Source: Dryas octopetala
Lineage: Eukaryota; Streptophyta; Magnoliopsida; Rosales; Rosaceae
DNA length: 64,000 nucleotides
Reading direction: 5' to 3'
NCBI GenBank assembly: GCA_963921425.1
Contig: OY992836.1
Location: 503,501 to 567,500, forward strand
A program made the translations under genes and the position numbers. This document shows positions 48,484-59,460 of this stretch, piece after piece. The notes below the pieces were generated by a model, which ran no database searches, had not been told where the DNA came from, and worked only from the letters and a program-made list of their open reading frames with translations. Position 1 is the first letter of the stretch. Each line of letters begins with the position of its first letter.

Positions 48484-50013
48484 TGGTGAATTTCCTGCAA
48501 GTATACAGGGTGGATGTAATATAGTATATGGAAAAAAAGGTTGTCGTACCCACGAGGATTTTTAATTTAATTCAAAAACTTTAATTCCGTATTTAGATCT
48601 AATAAAAATAAATACAACTTGAAAATTAAAAATGACTTTGAGAAGATTATTGTGACGATTTATGATGAGAGCAAATGAAAATGCAACAATTAAAAACAAG
48701 GATCAAGAACAATAAGTAAACTAATGAAAATAGAAGATTATGGTTTAACAGTCAATTGGAAGAACTAGGGATGCGGAATCAACCACAAGCAATCCAGTTT
48801 AGGTTTTAATACATTCAACAAATTCTTTGAATTCTTTAGATGATAATTCTCGTATCTAAGTTCCTCTCAGACACTTAGACCACAGTTTTCCTTAAGTGCA
48901 TGATTCTTTCCTTCTCAGGCAAAGGTCGTATACCCTAACATGCAATTTATCCTTCTCAGGCACAAATTTAACAAATAGGATTCATTACGCTCTAGAAAAC
49001 AAGAGAACCAAGCAAATCATTATTCTCTCTCGAGCAACAATGTAATTTACCACACTCAACCACAAGAAGCTAATTCAAATTATATTGCCTCTCAGCCTCA
49101 AATTCAACTTCAAATTACTAGATGCAAAGCCCTAAGATGCGCAGTCAAAGAACTTAACAAATAGCAACAATTAAAACAATGATTAAGCATTCATCTAAAA
49201 GAAACTAGAAATCCATTGAATAAATATTAAAAACCATAAACATTCATGCTAGGGCATCATCCTATCCCTAGAAAAAGAGTTTAGTTGCTCATGTTTAAAG
49301 AAAACATAATTAAAAATTTAGAAAACATTAAAAAACTTATGAACTATGACGACGGATGGAATAAAACAATGATGGCAGCCACTTCTTCTCTCTCTTTCTT
49401 CCCTCCAAGCTCCCCCGAAAAGATGATGATCTCCTTCCTTTAAATAAGAAACAAATCCTTTTCTTCTTTGGTAAAAGCGTTCCTTGTTGGACTTGGATTA
49501 CTCTTATGATGAGTTGTCATTGATGATTTGGCACCCAAAATCCCAACAAAAATAGGATTAGACCTTAAAAGAATAAACCTGGATCCCTCTAGATATTTCC
49601 CAAATACACATAACATCAATTGGGCTCCAAGAAAGAAATCTAAAAAGAATTACTTTGCATTTTCGCACAAACTTTTCTGCCTGAACTGCCTTCAGTCAAA
49701 TAGCCATAACTTCTCCTAGAAAAATGCAAATCACGAACCGTAAAATTCCTCGGAAAGCTAACATCCGTATCTTTCCAACGGTATAGGGCACAACATCTGG
49801 TTTGCTCCGAGGAGGTGCAGTTTATTCCGCGAACTTGACTGATTTGCCCAGTAATTTCCACTTCAAAAATATCCCTTTTGCTTTGTTTTCTCCTCTTTAC
49901 TCTTCAAACCTATAAAAATATAAAACTAAATTAAAACGAACTAAAAACACTCTAAAACATAACAATAATCCAAGAACAAGAGTATAAAAGTATATGAAAT
50001 AATGGTCAGATCA
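48484..50013 (-). repeat. 5' LTR of Element III
   Basis: 1530 bp, TGATCTGACC to ATTCACCA on the minus strand. TATTTAAA (minus strand, 49439-49446) is the promoter candidate and resembles the one in Element IV's LTR at 28886. Confidence 0.93.
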
Positions 50014-50599
50014 GGGGTTAGCTGGTCGCCGGCCTCTGGTCGCCGTGAAGATGGCCGGAGTTGGCCACGCCGGTGAGAGAAGAGAGGGGGAGGTGAGTGA
50101 GCTCGGGGGGAGAGAGAGGGAGAAATGTGTAGAATTTTCTGGAGAGGGAGAGAAATCAGAAGAATTTTCTGATTTTGGGTATTTAAAAACCCACTTTTCA
50201 AAATTTACAAAATTGCCCCTCACCTCACATGTCCGTATCTTCCAAACCGTAACTCGAAACGACGCGTGCTACGTGTCTATGAACTCGTGAACTCGAAACC
50301 TTTCCAACGGACCCAAAGTCGAAATCGAAAGCCCATTTATTTTAAAAGTCAACTTTTGAGTCAAACCCGTTTTAAAACAAAAATTAAAACTTTAAATCAA
50401 AACCCCTTTTTATTTTCCAAATAAATCTCAAAATCTTTAAAATAAAATTCTACATCCTTTAAAAGAAATTTCTAAAAAACATAGTTAAATAAAACTTTAA
50501 ATTTCTAGTGAAAATTTGGGTCGGGTCGTTACACAAAATACTCCACAACTGAAACCTCACGCTACACCAGTACCCGGAGAACTGCTGATCATATACTGA

Positions 50600-50895
50600 G
50601 GTAACTAAGCTCGCCACATCCCGTGCATAGGCACGAGCAGGCAGATAAGCTCACCACTTCCTGTGCAGAGCGAATTGATGCACAAGCAAGCAGGTATGCT
50701 CGCCACTTCCCGTGCAGAGCGAATCGATGCACGGGCAGGCAGGAATGCTCGCCACTTCTCGTGCAGAGCGAATCATTGCACGAGCAGGTAGGATACTCGT
50801 CACTTCTCGTGCAAAGCGAATTAATGCACGAGCAGGCAAGTAACTAGGCTCGCCATTTCCCGTACAGAGCGAATCGATGCACGGGCAGGCAGGTA
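50600..50895. repeat. 49-bp minisatellite in B-5
   Basis: About six units with CGCCACTTC, GTGCAGAGCGAATCGATGCA and GGGCAGGCAGG recur with a 49-bp period (CGCCACTTC at 50701 and again at 50750). Units vary by point changes. Confidence 0.85.
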
Positions 50896-52018
50896 TTCTC
50901 GCACAACCTCAATCACAACATTCTCGAAACCATCTCATAACTTTCATTGTTTAATAATATATTAATGCCCCTTGTATTTCTTTTCATATTCACCTCTACA
51001 TATTCATCACCATCAACACTTGCTGTGAGAAAATTTATTCTTGTAACACTTATAAAACAAGGTCCACTCACTATTTGCTCAGAATTGTGCCGAATCCTTT
51101 CCGAAATTGATTCCTACTCATGTCCCCTCACTTGTTTGTCACTCAAATCATACCAACATTTCCTCCATAATTAATTTAATCATTCTGCATAATAATTGCC
51201 TAATCCTCATTCATTTACCTCGACAATAACCATTTCTTTTCTAATACAGCAATTATCGTCATAGCATCTCTATAATTCCCAATTAATCTCTTAGTCTCAA
51301 ATCCTCGTCAATTCATTCTCATGATCTAAATCCTACACTAAGCCTTCTCTCACATATAACAACAAACACACAAAACAAACAATTCAACGATAGTACTCAA
51401 CAATAAACTAGATAAGTTTTACTCACAGTGCAACTACGTGAAATGACCGAAATACCCTTCACGGCGCCATTACTCGGATATCTAATTCGGCAGCATAACA
51501 GCATCGGGAATGAGATTTCCCGAGCCCGTGTACCGAAAACATCAACTGGATCTGAAAATGGTCTTAAGGGTTCTAGGAAGGTAGAACGGTGTAAACGACC
51601 ACCAAATCGAACAACCACGCACGGCGGAGCCGTGGTGGCCGTGAGTGCCCAATCTCACTCGACGGAAAACACCGTCGGAAAAGCCAGAAACTGACCGTAG
51701 AAGACGACTGGCCTTGTGGCTTCGATTCGCCGTCGTGGGAAAGTCGTCGAAGCTAGGAAAGAGTACAGGGAGGCTCGCCGCGATGAGGGGAAGACAACCC
51801 AGGTGGTCCGGAGTCGCGTCGTGGCCGGAAAATGCAGATCGCTGGCGAGGAGAGGCTCGGCTGTTCTGCGTCGTTCCTTCATCGTGGGTGATCGGCTGGA
51901 AAAATGAAGACCACTGGGAGAGAAAGGGGAGGGAGGCGAGTAACCTGGGCCAAACACCCAGCCCAGCCGCCACCGGACGCGCCGCCACGAGCGGTGGCAG
52001 GGGTGGCGAGGGTGAGGG

Positions 52019-52019
<1 letters not shown>

Positions 52020-52069
<50 letters not shown>
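52020..52069. repeat. (GA)n microsatellite in B-5
   Basis: About 25 GA repeats. The 159- and 163-codon ORFs that cross it on opposite strands are low-complexity artefacts. Confidence 0.9.
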
Positions 52070-52076
<7 letters not shown>

Positions 52077-53894
52077 AATGAGGAGAGAGAACTGACTTTT
52101 GGGGTTTTAAAACCATTTTTGTAAAAATTACAAGTTTGCCACTCACTTCAATTGCCCGTAACTTTCAAATCGTAACTCGGTTCAACGTGTGCTACGTGTC
52201 TATGAACTCGTGGACTCGAGACCTATCCAATGGGCCAAAAGTCAAAGGCGAAAGCCCACTAAATCTAAAAGTCAACTTTGGGACAAGCTCAATTTAAAAC
52301 AAAAATTAAATCCAAAACATTTTTAATTTCCAAATAAATTCCTAAAATCCTTAAAATAAATTCTCAAAATGTTTAAAATAAGTCTTTGAAAAATACAGGG
52401 TCTCACAAGCCTCTCCTCTCCTTGCCGGCGATCTGCATTTTTCGGCCAAATCGCGGCGCCGGACCACCTGGGTTCTGTTCATCTCATCACGGCGAGTCTT
52501 CCCATGCTTTTCCCTCATGCCGGTGACGCTCCACGATGGCGATTCGACGCCACCAACCTGCGACTGCTCCAGCGGCTTTTTCGGCGAATCCGGCGGTGTT
52601 TTTGTCGAGTGAGGTTTGGTTTTGACTCCCGTCGACCTCCTCTTTCATTCTGTATGCTTGGTTTGAGCTGAAACTTATTCATTTGAAAAACCTAGTTTTG
52701 GAACTCACAACCATTGCGGGCTCTGCCGTGCGTGGTGGCTGATTTGAGCTTCTTTCCTTCGTTTTGTTGTCCCTCTTGATCATTTGGTGTTTGTAAGATG
52801 AATTTGTGCCTGAAGTTTATTGAATTTCTTTGTCCAGGTTATGTTTTGCCGCTGCCACCGCCAGCTCCGCCACTGGTGGTGGCGGGTTGGGTGGTTTTCC
52901 TTGTCAATCAACCTCCTCAGGACATCCAGAGGCCAATTCTAGGGTCTGTTTGCATCTCGGTGAGTGTTTGTGTGTTGTTAGGGGCCGGGCAGCCACCGTG
53001 CGTGGTGGTTACCCCCCATTTCGGTTGTTGAACGGCCAAGTTGGGATCTCTGGATATTAAATTGTTGGTTGTCTGGTCTTAACAGGTACTCGGGCTTGGG
53101 AAATCTTATTCCCGATGCCGTCATGCTGCCAAATTTGTTATCCGAGTGTGTTGTCGCCCAAGGGCATTTTGGTCTTTTCCCGCGGTTAAACCTTGAGTGA
53201 AACTTATTGGATTGTAATGTAGAGTACCGTTAGTGATTTGTCTATTTTGTGTGTTTGTTGTTATGTGTTAGAGAAGGCTAAGTGTAGAATTTGGATCATG
53301 AGAATGAATTGATGAGGATTTGAGGCTAGGGAATTAATTAGGAATTATAGAGTTGCCCAAGAATAATTGCTGGATTAGAGAAGAAATGCTTATTGTCGAG
53401 GATTAATGAATAATGATTAGGCAATTATCTTACAGAATAATCAAGTTACTTATTAAGGAAGTATTTGGTATGATTTGAGTGGTAAACAAGTGAGGGGTCA
53501 TGAGCAGGAATCAATTTCTGAAGGGATTCGGCATAGCTCGGAGTAAACTGAGAGTAAACTTTGAGTGATAATTAAGTGGCTGACAATCTTATAGCTGATT
53601 CTCATGTCAAATGGTTTTGTGGGTGGAGAGTAAATGTTTAAATTAGATTTTAATAATTATACTTTGGAAGCTATAACGTTATTTATGGGTGTAGCTTCTT
53701 GGTTATTAAATTAAGTGGTGATTTGGGTTTGGAACCTATGATTTAAGTATAAATCTTATCACAAGTATGTGTTGATGATGTTGCGTACGTGGTGATGAAT
53801 TTGAATATACAAGAGGTATTATATTGTGAAACAAGGATAGTTATGAGATAGTTTTGAGAACGTTGTGTTAGAGTTTGTGCGAGGATATCTGCCT

Positions 53895-54085
53895 ACTCAT
53901 GCTTTGATTTGCTCTGCACGAGAAGTGGCGAGCTTACTCACCTGCCTGCTTGTGCATCGATTCGCTCTGCACGGGAAGTGGCGAGCATACCTGCCTGCCC
54001 GTGCATCGATTCTCTCTGCACGGGAAGTGGCGAGCTTATCTGCCTGCTCGTGCCTATGCACGGGATGTGGCGAGCTTAGTTGCCT
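53895..54085. repeat. Minisatellite in B-4
   Basis: Three to four units of the B-5 type in the opposite orientation (GTGCATCGATTCGCTCTGCA, GGGAAGTGGCGAGC). It is at the homologous position. Confidence 0.8.
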
Positions 54086-55121
54086 CAGTATATGACCAGC
54101 AGTTCCCCGGGTACTAGTGTGGTGTGAGGTTTTGATTGTGGAGTATTAATTGTTCTTCAGAGGTCGATTTACAGTTTTGAGATGATTTAAAAATAGATTT
54201 GAGAAAAGGTTTTAAAATTGGGGGATTTCAAAGAGCGATGTGAGTGAAATTAGATAGTTTGATTTGTTTGTATTTGTGTGCTTGTATTGCATTTGTTTGC
54301 TAGGACTTTGTTTGGCTAGGACTCAGTAAAGTTTAGGCTTGAATCTTTGAGAATGAGAATGAGGATGATTATGCACTAAGATTATGGGTTAGGATGTGAA
54401 TGGTTGATGTTGAGATTAATATTTGACGTGTAGGCAATTGATTTGCCAGAATGATGATTATTATTTATTGATGGGATTTGATTTGAATACGAGGAATTAC
54501 GATTTATCTTGATGCTTGGATGATTGGTGATGAAATGTTATGTGATTGAGTATTTATGGATTTTATTGTGGATTATTATTGAGTATGAAAATTGAGGATA
54601 ATTATTTCGTCATTTCACTCATACGAGCTCTAGTGAGCTTACCGGGTTGTTTGTTTGAATGACCCGGTGTACCATGGATATGGTGCAGTGTGGTTGTTTT
54701 GCAGGTTAAGCAGACTGAGGAGGCAGTGGGACCCATTTTGATTTATGTGATTTTTTTTATACAGTGATTTTATATAAATGTTTTTGGGCTCACACTCTGA
54801 TTTATTAAACGTATATATTCATTTATCACGCTAAGTGCATGGCTCATTCTTTGAAAAGAGGTTTAAATGACAAAGTTTCAGTGTGTTTATGGGCCCGAGG
54901 TTTAGGGCGTTACGCTTGGGTGCCCGCCATTTTGGAAAATTACTAAAAATCTCACTTAATATGCTCATAAGTGGTGTGGAACCCTAACCTTGGTCCTTAT
55001 ACGATTGTTTAACTTCTAAAACCAAAAAGTTGTTATTTTCCTTTCTAGATTTAATATTTAAATTCTTACACTTTTGTTTACTTTATTCTCTTTTCATCTA
55101 CTTTATTCTCTTTTCATCTAC

Positions 55122-58100
55122 TGACAGGACCGCCCCCGGATTTCACCCTGAAACCCGAAGAGGTCCTGCGGGAATCCAAATTCAAGGAAAATCCTACCGA
55201 AAATTCGGCAGAACCTCCCCTGAAAATGGACTACCCCAGAAATTTCAATACCTGTTAAAAGCACTTCTATACCGCAACCACCTCTACCACAACCAAATAG
55301 GGTCTCAGACCCAACAATCTCACAGAAACCCAACTTAAAATTTGTAGAGTGGTTATCAGAGCTGCTATTCTAGTACAAGGAATTTTTACAAAAATTAAAT
55401 GGCGCCTACAGGGTCCGACTAAGGAGATGATTGCAATTGCCTCGACGTGTTTGGCTCGACCTCCACCAAATCTACTACCTGGGGGACAATTTAAGACAAA
55501 ACAAATAAACCGTGAGACAAGCTCAGTGAGTGGACAGTTTAATAGAAACGAAAATAAAAGTAAACTTTCTGTTTCAGAAAATCCCTCAAAACCGCATTTA
55601 ACTCTAAAACCTCTTGTTACTCTTTGAAATCCCCCAGTTTAAAAAAAAAACCATCATTTCCAAGCTTTTAGAATATTATAAAACTAAAGGAACTCAAAGT
55701 AAAGATAACTCAAAACACTTTTCTCAAAAGCCAATCATTTAATTTATCAAAAATCATAGTAAAAATCGAAATCATTATAAAACTCGAAAGATATTTCTCA
55801 CTTGAAATCCATATTTAAACTCTTGAAAATATCAATTTCATTTTCCACCATGCTATATACCCTGAATAACCTGGCCATACACACGCGTGGAGTAAATCCA
55901 ACACGTGCAGGCAATATCCTGGCCATACACACGCGTGGAGTAAATCCAACACGTGCAGGCAATATCCTGGCCATACACACGCGTGGAGTGAATCCAACAC
56001 GTGCAGGCAATATCCTGGCCATACACACGCGTGGAGTGAATCCAACACGTGCAGGCAATATCCTGGCCATACACACGCGTGGAGTAAATCCAACACGTGC
56101 AGGCAATATCCTGGCCATACACACGTGTGAATAAATCAGCACGTGCAGGCAATCCTGGTCATACGTGCACGCAGAGCGGCCCCCAAAGGGCGAAGCATCC
56201 CGACACACGGCCCAAAGCCTATATGTGTGCCGTGATGGGTCCCAAAGACCTATTTATCTGATAACCTGGAGGGTACTGCAAAGGTGGTTTGAAAACCATT
56301 TTTCCATAATCAAATCATAAAATCATTTCCTCACGGATATAAAATATCTTTATCGTTCCCAGAAACTTTAAATCCTCAATCCACACTGCATAAGAACAAC
56401 TAGTAAAATAGTCATTAATAAATCTCATTCAAAACACATAAAACTAATCAAATCTTGACCATAGGCTAAAATATGAAATAATCCATACGTGTAAAAATAA
56501 GAAACTAGTTTTCTTTCAAACGTTCAACAATAAAACTTATTCGAAATAACATTTGAAATTCAACGTTTAATACCAATGATCAAATCCCAAATCAACTCAA
56601 AATATTATGAAATCTTTAATGAAATTATTTGAAAACCAAGGTTCGCTCACATTTGTTATTACTAAAACAAATTCAATTAACCAAGATAAAAATGTAAATT
56701 TCATAAATCATTTTAAGGAAGAAGGGTCCACTCACAGTGACAGCCCTAGCTTCGATCCTCCGCCGGATCGTCACGAGCCACGGTCGTTTCGCCTAAAATA
56801 AAACAATAAACATAAGATTAGTCTCGACTCAACGACGTTTAGAGTGTGTATAAAACCTAAGCGTCCCACCCGACTCTCGCTTAAACAACAATTAATAACT
56901 ACTCTTCTTAATTCCATAAACGTCCTCTCATTTCCCTGAAAATTTCCCGGCTCAACTCAACATCACCCACACTTCCCAAAACCAGTCATAAACTTAAAAG
57001 GAATATGCGTATGGCTTATCTCGATCAGGAAAATCGTCCTAGAGTGATTTCAGTATCAGCGAAGTCTCAAATTACAGTCCGAAACACCCTTTCGGTTTCT
57101 CCAATCACTTCCAACCTACCCAAGATCATCAACCAACTCAACAATGGCTCTAAATGATCCTACACTTCAAGAGATGATAGTGGGTGTTTGAGACCACTGC
57201 GATTGCCGCCCAAAGTGGCTGCTCCAAGACCAAATTTAGCTAAAATACCCTTTTTCCTAAAATCTACTCATACTTCTCAATTCTAAACATCAATTGGGGT
57301 TCCTAGGGATGAAAATTTCTAACAAAATAACAAGAATAATCCCCCAATCTGAAAACCCCAAGCAATCCCGAATGGCATCTAACCCCCAAATTTTCAACTT
57401 CTCAAATTCTCAAAAATCATACAAATAAACCACAAAATAATGAAAGCCCACTAAGAAGGGAAGAAAACCCACCTAATTTCAATTCGAACGGTGGCCAGAG
57501 GTGGCCGGAATCGCCGAAGAGAAGGGGCGGCGGCTGGATGGTTTTCTGGCGTGTTTCTCGCGTGTGGGTGCTGGCCGGCGAAGGGAGTGACTGGGGAGGT
57601 GGTGGTCGGCTTGTGGGGATCACGCCGGTGAGCCCAGGTCGGAGGGAGGTGGCCGGTGGCGTGATTTTCTGGTCGTGGTGGTGCTGCGCAGTGACGTGTG
57701 CAGGAGAGGGAGAGAACACGGGGAGAGAGAAGAGGAGAGAGAGAGTAGGCTGGGGGGGTGGTCGGCGCCTGGGGGGTGTGCTCGCCGGAGGTCGAGGCCG
57801 GCAGGGAGGTCGCCAATGGTGAGTGGGGGTGGCTGGGGTTGTGGCGCAGGGGAGAAGGCGCGGGGGTGGAGTGAAGACCTGGAGAGAGAGTGCGGGGAGA
57901 AAGAGATATAAAGGAGAGAGAATATTCTAGAGAGGGGGAGAGAGAAATTTCTAGAAAATCTGACCCAATTTGTCATTTTACGAAATTGCCCCTCGTTTCA
58001 AATGCCCATATCTTTCAAACTGTAACTCGAAACGACGCGTGCCGCGTGTCTATGAAATCGTGAGATCGAAACCTATCTAACGGACCCAAAGTCAAAATCG

Positions 58101-58301
58101 AAAGCCCATTTATTTTAAAAGTCAAATTTTGGGTCAATCCCAAATTAAAACAAAAATAAATATTTAAATCAAAACCCTTTTTATTTCCCAAAAATATCTC
58201 AAAATCTTTAAAATACAATTTCACATCTAAAAAAAATCTCTTAAAAACATAGTTAAATAAAAATTTAAATTTCTAGTGAAAATTTGGGTCGGGTCGTTAC
58301 A
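55122..58301 (-). mobile_element. Family A solo-LTR-like unit A-5, 3.2 kb
   Basis: It starts TGACAGGACCGCCCCCGG and ends GGGTCGGGTCGTTACA, and is flanked by TCTAC on both sides (55117-55121 and 58302-58306). It is uninterrupted and so is the best reference copy of family A in minus orientation. GC-rich sequence at 57480-57900 produces overlapping ORFs on both strands that are not called. Confidence 0.85.
55866..56165. repeat. 48-bp minisatellite in A-5
   Basis: About six nearly identical 48-bp units contain CCTGGCCATACACACGCGTG and CAACACGTGCAGGCAATAT. The 48-bp period is divisible by three, so open frames persist on both strands with a 16-residue repeat. No unique spacers exist between units. 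Confidence 0.9.
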
Positions 58302-58524
58302 TCTACTTTATTCTCTTTTCATCTACTTTATTTGCTTTTTACTTTAGTTGCATTTTCTTTTAAGCTGCCTCACAAACCAACAAAATTTTCAAACTATGTT
58401 AGGTTTAAATTAACTTAAATTTAAGTGTAGTGTATCGTCTTGCATCACTTCTTGAGGTTCGATCTCGTTAGTATATTACTAGACTCGTATATTTGCGAGT
58501 AAATAAAATTTTACAACAAGTTTT

Positions 58525-58542
58525 TGGCGCCGTTGTCGGAGA
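58525..58542 (+). other. Primer binding site of Element IV (decayed)
   Basis: TGGCGCCGTTGTCGGAGA differs at two positions from the tRNA-Asp type and sits 6 bases after the 5' LTR end at 58518. Both differences are transitions. Confidence 0.8.
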
Positions 58543-58980
58543 GTGTTTTGATGCACTAGTTTAGGCTTTTTGTTAGTTTCAATCTTCTACTAGTTTTCAT
58601 TTATTTTGCTTTCCTTAAAAAAAAATAAAAAATTATATATTTATAAAAAAAAATTCGAATTTTCTTTTAATTAGTATTTTTTTTTTTAAGTTTCCTTGTT
58701 CTTTTTCCCACTTTTATAAGTGCCGAAAAAAAAAATGAAAAAAAATATTTTTCTTTACACTTTCTTGCATCTACATTCTTGTAGGTACCAAGAAAAGAAA
58801 AAAATATATATATATATTTATAGTTTACCATTTATAGTTTATTATTTATTTAGAAAATTAGGATTAAATACCAAATATTAATAGTTTTTCAGTAAAACAG
58901 CAAGACACTAAGTTTTTTTAATTTAGGTACTAACCTAAAACAAGACATTTTGGATTAGGTCACAAATTAGTTTGCTATAC

Positions 58981-59007
58981 AGTTGTGACTGTTCGACAGT
59001 CACAACT
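58981..59007. other. Perfect 12-bp inverted repeat
   Basis: AGTTGTGACTGT, loop TCG, ACAGTCACAACT. A shorter version (TGACTGT, TAG, ACAGTCA) lies about 175 bp downstream. Confidence 0.7.
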
Positions 59008-59460
59008 ATAACTGTTTCAAATTCATAAAAATTCAAACTTTATAAAGGTTTAATGCTTTTAATTTAGGCTTAGGGGATAAAGTCATATAACCCATAGACT
59101 AAACATTAAAGTTTAAGCCTTGTAAATATTGAAAAAACAACAAATCAATAAAAAATTTATGACTGTTAGACAGTCACAGTTCAGTATAACCATATTTTTT
59201 GAAGTTGGTACCTAAACTGAAATTTAGTATCTAAAGTGAAATGACATAAACGTTTTGGTAGTTAAAATAAAAAAACATTGCAATTTGGTACCTAAAGTCA
59301 ACGGACCTTTATTTATTTTAGCGGTATTCTTTATTTTGTGCTTGTGAAAAATATAAACTCTTGCTTTTATTTAGCATATTTATTGTTTCCTCTTTCTTTA
59401 TAGCTTTCATAACCAGTATCTAGCATCATCTTTTATTTTCTTTACCATTAGTTTTGTCTA

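Larger units (their letters stand above)
40885..50013 (-). mobile_element. Element III: non-autonomous Athila-like element with intact gag-protease, 9.1 kb
   Basis: The two 1530-bp LTRs (40885-42414 and 48484-50013) differ at about nine positions by hand count. GGGGT flanks it (40880-40884 and 50014-50018). On the minus strand the order is LTR, PBS, gag-protease fused to the integrase tail, 2.1-kb non-coding region, polypurine tract, LTR. The post-stop motif and internal polypurine tract match Element I, so the two belong to the same broad lineage although their LTRs are unrelated by eye. Confidence 0.93.
30984..50533 (-). mobile_element. Family A unit A-4, split by Elements II and III
   Basis: It begins TGACAGGACCGCCCCCGG at 30984 and ends GGGTCGGGTCGTTACA at 50533. 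CAAAA flanks it (30979-30983 and 50534-50538). Its own sequence is 30984-31935, 39260-40884 and 50014-50533, about 3.1 kb, collinear with A-5. A minisatellite remnant lies at about 31735-31900 and (GA)n at 40808-40835. No ORF is recognised. Confidence 0.8.
30216..52407 (-). mobile_element. Family B unit B-5, split by A-4
   Basis: It begins TGTAACGCCCCGAACC at 30216 and ends AAAATACAGGGTCTCACA at 52407, opposite to its host B-4. The flanks are AGCCG (30211-30215) and AGCCT (52408-52412), a TSD with one mismatch. Its parts are 30216-30983 and 50534-52407, about 2.6 kb. It carries the hairpin at 30459-30482, a 49-bp minisatellite near 50600-50895 and (GA)n at 52020-52069. Confidence 0.72.
29570..54915 (+). 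mobile_element. Family B unit B-4, split by B-5
   Basis: It starts TGTGAGACCCCGTATTTT at 29570 and ends GTTTAGGGCGTTACGC at 54915, where the last bases deviate from the usual TTACA. TTGGG flanks it (29565-29569 and 54916-54920). Its own parts are 29570-30215 and 52408-54915, about 3.1 kb. The split is confirmed because the sequence on each side of B-5 rejoins to match, in reverse complement, the region near 51830-51900 inside B-5. It has (CT)n at 29988-30040, a minisatellite at 53895-54085 and the hairpin at 54641-54668. Confidence 0.75.

Noticed and set aside
51542..52146. Overlapping 148-163-codon ORFs on both strands in B-5
   Set aside because: They depend on the GA repeat at 52020-52069 and are frame-broken in B-4 and B-6.
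55802..56134. 110-codon ORF with a 16-residue repeat, and regular 48-bp repeats suggestive of a CRISPR array
   Set aside because: Units are contiguous tandem copies with no unique spacers, the DNA is eukaryotic, and the open frame follows from the period being divisible by three.
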